Shown in pieces: positions 39,841-51,318 of a stretch of 64,000 nt of DNA. Both the position numbers and the translations under genes were made by a program. A model generated the notes under the pieces. The model saw nothing but the letters and a program-made list of their open reading frames with translations, made no database searches and was not told the origin of the DNA. Every line of letters begins with the position of its first letter. The stretch's first letter is position 1. This stretch comes from Theobroma cacao (lineage: Eukaryota > Streptophyta > Magnoliopsida > Malvales > Malvaceae): NCBI RefSeq assembly GCF_000208745.1, contig NC_030850.1, positions 2,341,722 through 2,405,721 on the forward strand, in the 5' to 3' direction.

Positions 39841-40256
39841 CGCTGCTGTTATTGATCAAGGAAAGAAATTTCTCCTGTCCGGAGTTCTCTGAAATTTATG
39901 CATTATGAGTCTGATTTATTGCTACCTGCATCGCAGGTCCTAAGCTTTTTTAATTGGCAATGCTGTCGTTTTCCAAACCAAATAATCAGAGGAATGAGAA
40001 GTCATTTGAAAGTCCTAGGAATGCATTGTTTTTACCGGCTTCTTTCTATTGTTATGTCCTTTCTTTTGGCTTTACATTAGATGGTATTCGGCAGAGATAG
40101 ATTCTTGTTATACTTGCATCACCAAGTTGTCAAGTCTAGTTCTTTGTTGCAATCTCCTCTGATTTGACATTAAAAGAAATTAGCGAAAAGAACTTTATGA
40201 AGTGACAAATGAAAACTCCAAAGATTATTTGAGACAGCATTATACTAGGGAAAATC

Positions 40257-41985
40257 TCAATCTTCTTGCAAGGCCCTAAGCCGAAAGTTTTGCTCTTCAT
40301 GGAGCCTCATAGCAAAGTTGGCAAGGACTTCTTCATTGGTATGCGCTCCCTCGACTTCCTCTAACTGACCAGTCTCGAAATTCAGCTTTGAAACTCGTTT
40401 CTTCAAGAGCTCCTTTCCAATCTCCACAAGTTTCTGCAAATTCTCCTCGGTTGCAATGTCAGCCGTTGATGCATCACCAGTCAAGGTATCATCCTGTTTA
40501 ATCACCGGCAAAAACATGAAAGAACATTAATCCTATATTTTACGTGGAGAACAGTAATGATGCTAAATGAGTATTCAGTTGCTTAGGAGTTAGGACATGC
40601 TTATGGATACTGCCCATCCAACATGGGTCCTTTGTATACCTGAATACGGAGATAATTTTCACTGCAATGACTGCATTGGAAGAGAGCAGACACATGAAAA
40701 TCAACCATATCAGAGCTTGCATGCAAACAAGCATCGAGAAGTGGTGTACTTCCATTGTGGAAGATCCAATCCGACATGTTCCAATTGGAAGCCTTAACTG
40801 CGTCATACTTTGGTGCATCCATAGGGGTGGTACCTGTGCCAAGTGACAGCACAAGCATCCTCTTGCTGTCCATCGGTTCGATATCTATGAAATCGGCATT
40901 TCGCTTCATGATCTCCATCCAAACGTGGCTAATAGCTACTAGAGTCTACAGATTTAGATTAAATGGTTGTTAACTATTACAAATTTTGTTAGCTAATAAT
41001 TAGCCTGGTTCTATTTGCCTGCTTCTGTGAGAAAAATTAAATAAATCTGCACTCACTGGATTGTTTGCAGCAACTCCTCCATCAATGAGATCAAATGTGT
41101 GGGTTTTCCCATTTGTATGATCCTTGGTTTCAAAGTAATGTGCTGGTAGAAGAGTAGGAGCAGCAGACGTTCCGATGCAGGCATCTGCTAGCCTAGCATT
41201 CTTCCAAGCATTCACCTTCGCCTAGAGGAAAGTTCGATTTAATAATAATAGTAACAACAATAACAATAATAGAAACTAATGGCAATAATAATTAATTCGT
41301 ACATCATTGGTTGAGAAGATCACTGGCTGCAGGAGCTTGATGTCGAAAGTTGGTATAACCACATCAGTCAATGTCTGTTTGAGAGTAATGTCTCCGAGTA
41401 ACTGGTTTATCAATGACCTTAGGTACTGCCCATCATACTTGGGTCCCATCGATGCATTGGTGCTGCTAATTATAACATTTTTTGAAGTTATGAAAAAAAG
41501 ATGGTTAGCTAATTTGAAGAATAGCTGGAATTATTAATAGACATATCTCGTTCCATTAGAGTTTTACCTGTCCTGAGGGAAAATCTTGGGGGAGTGCTCC
41601 AGATAGAAATTGTTGATGTCCTTTGCCGCGTACATGGGTTGTCGTCTGCTTCCCTTGCTGGGAGCTGTAAGCATGGTGGCTACCAACCCACCTGTGCTTG
41701 TTCCTGCAACGATGTCAAAATAATCCGCAATTCTTGCATTTGGTCCATCCAGCTCCTAACACATTGATCAACCACATATATATATACATTTATATATATG
41801 CAGAACTGAAAACATGAACAGATAATGTTGCTAAAATAAAAGGAAAAAAAATTCTGTTTGATGAGGTAAACCTGAAGCTTGGATTCAAGGAAGGCAAGAA
41901 GAGTGCCTGGAATTATGCCTCTGATGCCACCTCCATCAATACTCAGAACTGTTACCATCTTCTTTTTTGCAAAACTGCTGGCCAT
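40257..41985 (-). CDS. PLP2: patatin-like phospholipase (PLP2 type), copy A, 390 aa
   Basis: Six exons in transcript order: 41985-41872, 41755-41568, 41465-41303, 41221-41057, 40945-40640, 40493-40257 (1173 nt). The oxyanion loop is DGGGIRG near the N-terminus. The nucleophile is Ser58 in GTSTGG. The catalytic Asp is Asp202 in DGGVAANNP. There is no signal peptide, so it is probably cytosolic or membrane-associated. The enzyme family hydrolyses acyl chains from galactolipids and phospholipids. PLP2 genes are induced by pathogens and feed oxylipin synthesis and cell death. A TATA-like TAAATATA (minus strand, 42085-42092) lies about 100 nt upstream. It is a tandem duplicate of the gene at 43444-45278, with the same intron phases. 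Exon 3 is 36 nt shorter than in the sister gene. Confidence 0.94.
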
Positions 41986-43443
41986 TTTGATTCAAAAGAG
42001 AGCTAGCTGCTCAAAAATTCCACAGTTTTTTGTTGAGAACGATATTATCAGTTTATTTGAACCTGATACTGATGATCAAAACTGTATATTTAGAGCAAAA
42101 AGTGGTAGAATACAGTAAGGTCCATGCACTTTATTACTCATCCATGTTTCCTTCCTGATTATAGTAACCATTAACTCATCAGAAATATTGGTTTATGTCC
42201 AATTTTTTTTTGTATTTATTTTTTACATCGTTTTGCTTGGTTGATCATTACCTACTTCACATGCATCACTTTTGCTGCCGCCTCTTTGCTCTAATCAGTT
42301 AACTAATCTACTCGCTGCTAGTAGTAATTATTTAATGTTAATAGTCACCTTTGCCTTGCTGAAAGGAGAGAGTTGTTATAACTTGTATCCACTAAATAAT
42401 ACACTTTCTGGTTTAAAACCAATAATTATTGATGATGATGATGTGTTGTGAACATAAAAGGAGAGAGTATCTTGATTTGTTTTATCTCTTCTTTTGCATA
42501 GATGATATGTTCTTGGGTTGTCAGCAATTGCAGCCACCCTCAAAGAGAATTCTATATCAAAATGGGAAGCTATTAATCCCAAGCTTTACATGGACGGCAT
42601 TGTATATCAAAATCTCAATTATGTTTACAAGAGTTTGCATATTCTACTTCATGTCTCATCCTGCTTGGTCATCGGGAAAATCAATATTGTTAAACAATAA
42701 ACATGAAATAGGTTGTTGGTATCGAACTCATAACTAATGCAGTTAGTATATATTGGCACATGCATGCCAGCCGCCTAAACAAGCGTGCTTCGGATAAATG
42801 CTTTAGCGCCAGCCTCCATGAAATTCTATTGGTAGTTTTTAACTTTAAAGTTGGAATAAGCTTTTCCAATAAGCATGGGAGGCAATGACCTGCGTGACAA
42901 AATTAAAGTTACCGAAAATACTAATTTATTTGGTCTAAAGAGCCATCTGCCCTCCACCCTCTTCACATCACATGTTGAATTCCTATTTCGAGACAATCAA
43001 TCGTTTTTTTTATAAAAGAATGATATATTAAATGATTTATATTTAAAAATAAAAAAATATAAAATTATATACGAAATAACCAATCAAATGAAATTATTAT
43101 GTATTCATTATTTTATTTATTATTTATCTCGAATTAATTAAGTTTTATGTTATAACATTTTTATCTTGTCTCATCACATTCTCCTTTTTACTGAATTTCA
43201 CAATTCAAATATTAATGTATATTTACTAATTAAATTTGTTGCATTTATGAAAAATTTTCAATTATCACTTAAAATGTTTTATATTTTTGTTAAAATTACA
43301 AAAGAAGAATGGTACAACTCGAACTTTTGAATCCTATCAATCCCCAGGATCTAAGCTCAAGTGACCTTATTATTTTGGCAAACCAATTGATAAGATAATG
43401 CTTCAAAGCTTTATAGGAGGAAGTATTACATTGAAATCTCAAT
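41986..43443. other. spacer between the two patatin-like genes
   Basis: It holds the copy A promoter, a block shared with the copy B promoter (42799-42920) and a very AT-rich stretch (43000-43290). No gene is seen. Confidence 0.6.
42799..42920 (-). promoter_or_regulatory. upstream block conserved between both patatin-like genes (copy A)
   Basis: This block aligns by eye with 45885-46008. Shared anchors in order are GCTTTAG, CCAGCCTCCATGA, CTATT, a TTCAAAGTT-like core, AAGCTTTT and AATGACCTGC. It lies 0.81-0.94 kb before the copy A start codon. It could be leftover duplicated DNA or a retained regulatory element. Confidence 0.6.
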
Positions 43444-45278
43444 TCATGGTGCAAGCCTAAGCTTTCGTTCTTCGGAGAGCTTCTTAGCAAAGTTGGCAAG
43501 AGCTACTTCATTGGTAGGCTCTCCCTCGACTTCCTCAAACTTACCGGTCTCCAAATTCACTCTTGAGACTCGCTTCTTTAAGAGCTCTGTCCCAATTCCA
43601 ATGAGCTTTTTCAGATTCTCTTCGGTTGCAATGTCAACCGATGCTGCATCGCCCGTTAATGTGTCATCCTGGTTTAACCACCAAGAAGATAAGTTAGTAT
43701 TCAATACAGTTTTTGATTAAATTCTTAATTGATAATTAAGTATGGCTTTACATTCCATTGCTTTCCGTGGTTACCTGAATACGGAGATAATTGTCCTTGG
43801 AGTTAAGGCATTGAAACTGAGTGGAGGTATGAAAGTCAACTATATCAGAGCTAGCGTCCCAAAAGACGTCAAGCAATGGAGTTTTCCCTTTTTCATAGAG
43901 CCAGTCGATCATGCCCCATTTGGAGGCTGCAGCTGCGCTATACTTCTCTTCATGCTTGGCTTCCCCAGTGCCTAGTGATAGCACTAGCATCCTCCTGCTG
44001 TCCATTGGTTCGATTTTCACAAATTCTGTACCATGCTCCAAGATCTCCTTGGAGAAGTGGTTTATAGCTAACATTGTCTGCAAATTCAGATTCATGGTTA
44101 AAGAATACACATTGGTTAATATCTCAAAAAAAAATGAAATGCTGAACTCTTGGCCTAGCTCTCATCTAAATGTTTTTATTTTTGTATTCTTAAATTTGTT
44201 CAAGTTCAATCTATAAAGCATCCCCAAATGAACAATGTACGGACAGGATTATTTGCAGCAACTCCACCATCAATGAGATCAAACGTGCGGGTTTTCCCGT
44301 CAGCATTCTTAGTTTCGAAGTAGTGTGCGGGGAGAAAAGTGGGAGCAGCAGAGGTGCCGACGCAGACATCTGCTAGCCTAGCATTCTTCAAAGCATCTGC
44401 CTTCGCCTGTTTCCAAAAAGAAAAACAAGTGTAACAAACACTGTAACACATCAAACTCCACACATATAGGTGTTTGACAAGCTATTAAGTCGGTACATCG
44501 TCGGTAGAGAAGATCACTGGCTGTAGGAGCTTGATGTCGAAAGCTGGTATAACCACATTTGTCAGTGTCTGCTTTAGAGTAATGTCTTCTAGTAACTGGT
44601 TTGTCAATGACCTTAGGTACTTGCCATCATACTTTGGTCCCATCGATGTTGCTCTGAAGAAACTTGCCATTGAGGCCAGGAAATTAAGGCGACTGCTTCC
44701 GAAGATAAAGAAGAAAATCAGCTGAAATTTTGTTGTTATTATTATTATCATTATTATACTTATAGAAGATCGTCATACTAAAACATTCAATTTAAAATTA
44801 ATTGATAATAAACCAACCTCAAGATAAGTAACAAATACAAGCAGTAAGGAATATGGTAGTTCCATTAGAATTCACCTATTCTGAGGGAAAATCTTGGGGC
44901 AATGCTCCAAATAGAAATTGTTGATATCCTTTGCTGCGTACATGGGTCTGTTTTGCTTGTTTGGAGCTGTAAGCATGGTAGCTATCAACCCACCGGTGCT
45001 TGTTCCTGCAATAATGTCAAAGTAATCTGCAATTCTTGCATTTGCTCCATCTAACTCCTAATTAACAAAGTACAAAAATCAACCACATGTAAGCAAACTT
45101 AAGCCGTTGATTAATAATGATGCTGAGCAGAAAAAGGAAAGAAAATTTGGTGCTTGAGGTATACCTGAAGCTTGGATTCAAGGAAAGAAAGAAGAGTGCC
45201 AGGAATAATGCCTCTGACGCCACCTCCATCAATACTCAGCACTGTTACCATCTTACCTTTTGCAAAACGACTAGCCAT
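43444..45278 (-). CDS. PLP2: patatin-like phospholipase (PLP2 type), copy B, 394 aa
   Basis: Six exons in transcript order: 45278-45165, 45057-44876, 44695-44497, 44406-44245, 44077-43775, 43668-43444 (1185 nt). The catalytic motifs are DGGGVRG, Ser58 in GTSTGG and Asp211 in DGGVAANNP. Exon 3 starts at an unusual acceptor (CTTCGGAAG|C) and adds [17 protein letters not shown] before GPKYDG, a segment that copy A mostly lacks. Known PLPs have a similar spacer there, so copy B probably keeps the older form. A TATTTAAA box (minus, 45356-45363) lies about 80 nt upstream and an inverted W-box pair about 200 nt upstream. The role is as for copy A: lipid acyl hydrolase, likely stress-induced. Confidence 0.94.
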
Positions 45279-45472
45279 TTTTGATTCCAAGGAGCTCCTT
45301 AATCGATTAAAATTAAAGTTGCAATATTAGTCTATGAAGCATACCCTGATCCAAGTTTAAATAGTGTTTATTTACAACAAATTTCACACGAATAAAATTA
45401 AAGCGTGCAGAGCATGGCCCATGGGAAACAGGTTTCATATTGAACCTCATGGTAACCGTGAGCTCACCTTCG

Positions 45473-45486
45473 TTGACTGTAGTCAA
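45473..45486. promoter_or_regulatory. inverted W-box pair upstream of patatin copy B
   Basis: TTGAC (45473-45477) and GTCAA (45482-45486) face each other with 4 nt between, about 200 nt before the copy B ATG. TTGAC(C/T) cores bind WRKY factors, and paired W-boxes are common in pathogen-induced promoters. I saw no equal pair in copy A's proximal promoter. Confidence 0.45.
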
Positions 45487-45884
45487 ATTTTAAATTTATC
45501 TTGATTTGTTTTAATTACCTAACATGATTGATTAATTGTGATTAGCTTCATTCACATGTCACACGTTGGTAATTCTTTTCTCTTAGTTGGCTTGTCTGTC
45601 CATTTATTATATACCCATCATTTTTTTAAAACAACAATGAGGGGACCAATTTTTTTTTGTTTTAATCTATATGTTTATTTGATTTAGCCAATACATGCAA
45701 TGGATGGTTACGTGGTGTCAAGTTATTGGGTAGTTTTTCATTAATCTTGGTTTAAAGTCTTCATCCGAAAACCAATGCAGAGTTGTAATGTTAATCTAAA
45801 TAATGAGTTTAGCTAGCATCTAATCGACTCCATAATTAATCAGATGAACTTATAATTCTTTACTTAGATCATACTTCCAATAAT

Positions 45885-46008
45885 GACGCTTTAGATCCAG
45901 CCTCCATGACCCTATTCGCAGTTTCAATGTTCAAAGTTCGATTCAAGCTTTTTCTTGTTCAACATGCACGGGGTTAATGACCTGCCTAACAAAAGTTACT
46001 GGAATATA
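45885..46008 (-). promoter_or_regulatory. upstream block conserved between both patatin-like genes (copy B)
   Basis: Partner of 42799-42920, here 0.61-0.73 kb before the copy B start codon. It shares CCAGCCTCCATGA and AATGACCTGC. It shows that the duplicated unit reached at least 0.7 kb upstream. Confidence 0.6.
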
Positions 46009-46627
46009 ATCTTTTCCCCCGCCTGTAACTCTCGAATTTTACACTTCTGTATTCGATTTTTTGTTATTTTCCCCTTATTTTCGAGCTCAAAAATATGACC
46101 TAGATCCTTTATATAAAGTTCATTGATTATGTTACTTACCACAAGAAAGAAAGAAATTATATATAATACTATTATTTCTCCATCTCTGACCTAACTATTT
46201 GCAAAGGGACAAACTAATTATAAGTGTTTATTCGCTAGGCAGACCTGGCCGTGATGACAGCTCATACAACTATAGAATAAACCAAACAGTAGCTTATGTT
46301 TGTTTAATTAGTATATTCATCGATATAATTAGAGTTAAACCTAATACTCGTTTCAATTCTTAGATGCCTAGCGGTGTGTTTTAGCCATGTTTTTGTGCAA
46401 ATCACGTTTGGTCTTGGTCTTTGTTAATGCAAAATTCTTAGATATGTATATACATTGAGTTGAATGTCGATTAATGCCAGCCATGCACGTTTTAGGTCAT
46501 TTTCAGGCCTTCAGTTTACTCTCATATTGAGGGAGTAATATTCTTTTAAGAGAGTCCTTTCCAAAATAGTGTCTGTCGCTCCTTTTCTCTTTCAAGCAGG
46601 GAAAAAAAGGTATTTAGATTAAATTAA

Positions 46628-46695
46628 TTATATATAGTACATTCTAATATTTCATCACGATTTATATATAGTACATTCTAATATTTCATCACGAT
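46628..46695. repeat. perfect 34-bp tandem duplication
   Basis: Two identical 34-bp units lie head to tail (46628-46661 and 46662-46695), starting TTATATATAGTACATTC and ending TTTCATCACGAT. Complete identity suggests a recent event. The end of the second unit is part of the SINE target-site duplication. Confidence 0.92.
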
Positions 46696-46707
46696 GAGAG
46701 GATGGTT

Positions 46708-46805
46708 TTTTTTTTTTATAATTGAGAGAAGAGAATTCGAACCTTACTCTTTAGGTAAGGGGTCATGCACTAACCAATGAGTCAAATACTCGAGTGTTTT
46801 TTATA
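46708..46805 (-). mobile_element. short tRNA-derived SINE with target-site duplication
   Basis: Read on the minus strand, a 98-bp body has an A-box-like GACTCATTGGTTAGTGCA, then a B-box GGTTCGAATTC, then a 3' poly-A seen as a T run at 46706-46717. Flanking it are 20-bp direct repeats: ATCACGATGAGAGGATGGTT (46688-46707) and ATCACAATGAGATGATGGTT (46806-46825), 18 of 20 identical. Pol III promoter boxes, a terminal poly-A and a long target duplication together define a SINE copied by LINE machinery. The small body means a minimal or 3'-truncated family. The two mismatches suggest a moderately old insertion. Confidence 0.75.
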
Positions 46806-47465
46806 ATCACAATGAGATGATGGTTATAAAGCTGAAAATGTCAAATTGAGCAACCTGATTTTACTCTCTTCACAATTAAATTAATTTACATGTTAACTGT
46901 CAATTCAGCATGACTCTAAACCTACTCAATATATATGATCGGTGTATTTAAATTGAATGTATATCGTTTTAATTAAATATTAATTGATTTATTTTTAAAA
47001 ATTTTAAAAATTAAAATAATCAAATTTTTATTAAACGTAATCGAAATCGATTGAATTATATCTTCAAATTAAAAATAATCAAAACTAACTTATTTTAATT
47101 GATTGTAGAAAGAATGTTCATCAAAATTAAGTTGAATAATATTACAATCTGTTTTATATTAAAAATTATTTTTTTATAAATAATTTTATCATTGAAAATA
47201 ATGCATTCTCAATAAAAGATTTAATAATATTATATTCTATCTTATATTTCAATTTGTATTATTCATAGATAATTTTATCATAAATTTATATATTTAATTA
47301 GTCCCATCAATTTTAGATTGTTCCTTCCCTCCAACATATTTTAATTGAGTACCTTCGTATTGACTAAATAATAATCTAAATTACCAAAATAATTTTATTA
47401 AACACAATATATAATCCAAATTAACAAAATAATTCCATGGGAATTCTTCTAGTAAATAAAAAAAC

Positions 47466-47508
47466 CACGTGCTGAATTTATCCTAATTAGTCTTTTGGAT
47501 GCCACGTG
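47466..47508. promoter_or_regulatory. two G-boxes in the PGM-like promoter
   Basis: CACGTG occurs at 47466-47471 and 47503-47508, 37 nt apart start to start. They lie 185 and 148 nt before the first ATG of the PGM-like gene. The second has the GCCACGTGTC context typical of ABRE-type elements. Confidence 0.5.
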
Positions 47509-47650
47509 TCTTTGGACAGACGTCCTGCAAGCAGAGGTTGTAATTAGGCCCTCATCATCACAATTACTGCATAACGGTCCATACAACATGAGATAAGCAC
47601 TTAAGCGCGTTTTTCTTCTTAAAAAGGGAAAGAAAAAGAGGAATTGAAAG

Positions 47651-50600
47651 ATGAGCGCAATACGCACCAAGTGCCATCTAGCGGAATGTCGCCATTTTCC
47701 ACGTTTCTCATCAACGTCGGTTAAGATACCAGTTTGCGTGAAATTTTCTGCATCCACAACAACTCGACTCCACCTCAACAAAGCCTTGCCAACTCGCCAC
47801 CCAACTCACCTTGTCAAATCGCCCGACTCGGTGCCGATGTCTGACTCTAACTCTAGGTGGACGCACTCATCCTCTAAATTTTGCTACTTTTTTAATACTA
47901 AGACTCACTTTAAAACTAGAAGGGAAAGATTTTTTTGTTTTGGTTTAATAAATTTGTTAACTTACAGCTGCGTGAATGGAACTTATGCTGAGATTGTGGT
48001 GGTGCGACATGGGGAAACGGAGTGGAATGCTGATGGAAGAATTCAGGTTTGAGTTTCTCTAAAATGTTTTACATATTTTTTAAATTTTTAATCATTCTGT
48101 GTGTTTTGGAATTTGGAAAGTCAAGAATCGAATTTGTTTTCCGGATACCATCGGATATTTAGGGATATGTCGTGCGCTGCAGCTTCTATGATCTATTTAT
48201 TTATTTTATTTGTTTGGAATACTGATTTTAATCTTTAATCAGTTAGATTTATTATTGGTAAATAATTAGTATTTAATTTGATGTTGAAAGATTTAAGTCT
48301 GTTTTGAGATTCCGAAAATGAAGTAAATGTTCACACTTTATATATTATAGTGTTTGGGGATTTCAGAATTTGATAAAGTAGGATAGAAAAGAAGAACTTT
48401 TGTTAGATTTAAGTAGGAAAGCAGAGAACTTGGCTAGTTGAATTTCGGATGGATAGATAATATGTGTAAATTTTTGTTTCGAACTTAAACAGCGCAAATG
48501 GTTTATCATCTGTATAACGTAGTTCATATACTAGAATGCAATTGGATGAACAACATGGCCTTATCAGTTTCACTCTCGTGATTGCATTACTGATCATACG
48601 TTGATGAATCTTGGACAAGGTACTTGGACAGAACAATTTTCACAAAAAGGATATAACGACGCTGCTGACGCCTTTGATTAACCTCTTATACATATTGTTC
48701 CTTCTATTTTTGATTACATGTGTGCCAATTGATCCTATTGTTATGTGGATGCCTTGGTCAATCTAGCAGTGTATCTTGCTACCCTGATGAGTTTATTTAT
48801 TTTTTTTAACTTTTAATAGGGGCATCTGGATGTGGAACTAAATGAAGCTGGGAGACAGCAAGCAGCTTCAGTATGTTACTTGTACTTTGTGCTCATATGA
48901 CCTTTCTTGTTCTGATGCTGATGCCTTAAGCTCATTCTTTATCCCCTGCCTCTCACTTACAGGTGGCTGACCGACTATCAAAGGAGCCTAAAGTATCTGC
49001 CGTCTATTCATCTGATTTAAAGCGAGCTCTTGTGACAGCTGAGACAATTGCAGCTAGGTGTGGTGGGTTAGAGGTATGAATCTCAAAGCAATGTTGTTAA
49101 AAAGTGGGTTTTGCAGTTGTAAGGCAGTTACTTTTTGAATTCTTTGGTTCAAGTTTTTCATGATGCTAGATGTTGTCTAAAGCATGAAAGTGTTTGGTAT
49201 TATATGTGAAGTTTTGCGGTAATCCTTTTTGTTTAATGTGAACCAGGTTATAACAGATCAAGACTTACGGGAGAGAAATTTAGGGGATCTTCAAGGCCTT
49301 GTATTTCGTGAAGCTGCCAAACTTAATCCCAAAGCTCACAAGGCCTTTTTATCACACAGGACAGATCAAGATATTCCAGTAAGTTAGGATTGTTTTGAAC
49401 TTGAAAGACAACATTGGGGAATCTTGAAAGAAATTTGTCTCTGGCTTTCTTAATGTTAGAATATATTCTATATTTAAATTAGTAATTTGTTGGCTAGACA
49501 ATTGCTGGCTCTGGCTTTTATAGTAGTGCATATAATTTGCAGAACTATGTTCAAATCATCATTTGAAGCATGGCTCTCTAACATTTAAGCTTAAAGTTAT
49601 CATTACAACTTCTGGTCTAAAATGAAGGCCAAAGTTTTGGAATACATTCTGAAGTTGAAAAGGACCAAAAGGAATCTAGTTTTTCTTGATGTTGCAGCTA
49701 TCATCCTCTCCCTACCTGGAAGGAAATGGTTGTCATCAGTACGTACCCTTAATTTTGGGCCATGTGACTAGCAAGTCATTATTAATCACAATCTGCTACT
49801 CTGCCCAAGCATACTTACTTCTGAAGTTGTAGTACTGATTGCACTTCACTGTATATTTATATGTTTACTGATGGTTTGTTGATCTGTGTCAGTTATTGTC
49901 TAGTTGTAAGCCTTGTTTGTTTGATTAATCTTCAATCACTAATATAGCATGTGGTCTTGTTACAAAATTTGTCTATCAGCCTTCAACTGGATAAGTGATT
50001 ACAATAGAAAAAAGTCTAGATGTCTACTTGGGCATTAAACACCATTTTCACATTAGTATACATTTGAATGCCTGATTCACTTCATATTCAGGGTGGCGGG
50101 GAAAGCCGAGACCAACTTTATCAGCGCTGCACATCTTCATTGCAGAGAATTGGTAGGAAGCATAAAGGTATGTTGTCTCATTTGTGAAAGGAGAACAACT
50201 CTTGAATCGTAATCAAGGTGTAAATAATATGGTTTATGAACAGCTTGATGTTATATTTTGTTTAACTTTTAGAACTCATCATAACTTCAGTACATTCCAT
50301 TAAACCTGATAACAAGATGTTGTTGGTGTAAATATCTGAACTGTACAAGTGTTTGAACAACTTTACTTGCCTTCCAATACTGTTACCTCATAAGATCACT
50401 GGGCTATTATATATTTTTGGTTCAAATTTCTGAATTGTTGCTTACCTGTGTGATAGGAGAGCGAGTTGTTGTGGTTTCCCACGGCGGTGTCCTTAGAGCA
50501 CTCTACAAGCAAGCTTGCCCGGATGGAAAGTCCATAGGGAAGGTGCTTAATACATCTGTAAACATATTTCTCGTGTCTGATGAGGAATGGACCATAAAAT

Positions 50601-50677
50601 GCTGGGGTGACGTTAGTCATCTCGAGCAAACAGGATATCTGAAGTCGGGTTTTGGGGGGGACAAAACATCTGGTTAG
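47651..50677 (+). CDS. phosphoglycerate-mutase-like histidine phosphatase, 291 aa (328 if first intron retained)
   Basis: Exons 47651-47856, 47968-48046, 48820-48870, 48963-49073, 49247-49378, 50092-50167, 50457-50677 (876 nt). The RHG motif VVVRHGETEWN carries the phospho-accepting His83. RERNLGDLQG supplies the usual acidic residue Glu158, and VVSHGGVLRALY the second His227. It resembles Arabidopsis phosphoglycerate mutase-like protein 4 (At3g50520, from memory), a histidine phosphatase whose substrate is not settled. The first intron (47857-47967) is 111 nt with no in-frame stop, so retention adds 37 residues without breaking the frame. The first 68 residues are rich in Ser, Thr and Arg, like an organelle transit peptide. 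A second in-frame Met at 47837 would give the short cytosolic form. A damaged tandem copy follows at 51319. Confidence 0.9.
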
Positions 50678-51318
50678 TTTGTAGTTTGACATACGCCTTG
50701 CCTATAGCATACTGTAATTTGATTATTTCAGGCAATGTCGCTAGAACATTAAAGGTGAGATAAATGGCCTAATTCAAGCCATTCTCTCTAGGGATTATTA
50801 CTTACAAACATGATTTTGGAACAGCTTTTATATTTTTTAATAAATGAGATAACTTTTCTTAATAAAAACATATTTAATTTAAAATAAAATTTTGATTAAA
50901 CATAATAAAAAATAAAGTTTTATTTAAATTTTATTAATTAATTTAAATTCTTTTTAAATAATATTTTTTTGCTATCAATATGATAAATGAAGAAATTTAC
51001 AAAGAAATTCAATCAAAATCTTATAAAATTAATATACCATAATAAAAAAATGAGCAATTCTTGGCTTTTCACCTTCGAGTTATTAGTGAGTTAAGATTCC
51101 TATCAGTTTGAAATATCCGCCGATTAAAAATTTTATCCACCGTAATGTTCGTCCACGACAAAACTTGGCCATTTGAACTCATCACCAACTCACTAAATCT
51201 ATGTCCGAACCTTGTTTTCGGTAAATCACTTTAAAAAAAAAAAAACTTTCATTTGAGAATATTTAGTTTTTGGTTTTTGCTTCATCTGATTGAAGTTTTG
51301 TGCTAAATTAAAAGCTCC
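50678..51318. other. spacer between PGM-like gene and its pseudogene copy
   Basis: 641 nt, AT-rich, with a poly-A run at about 51231-51244. It lacks the transit-peptide-like exon and the G-boxes found before the intact copy, so the duplicate did not keep the same promoter. Confidence 0.55.

Larger units (their letters stand above)
45279..47650. other. intergenic region with repeats; divergent promoters
   Basis: It holds the copy B promoter, the second conserved block, a 34-bp tandem duplication, a short SINE and then very AT-rich DNA (46900-47400) leading to the PGM-like promoter. No protein gene is seen. Confidence 0.6.

Noticed and set aside
51061..51244. Possible second SINE ending in poly-A
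   Set aside because: A poly-A end is present, but no convincing A-box/B-box pair at the right spacing and no flanking duplication were found.
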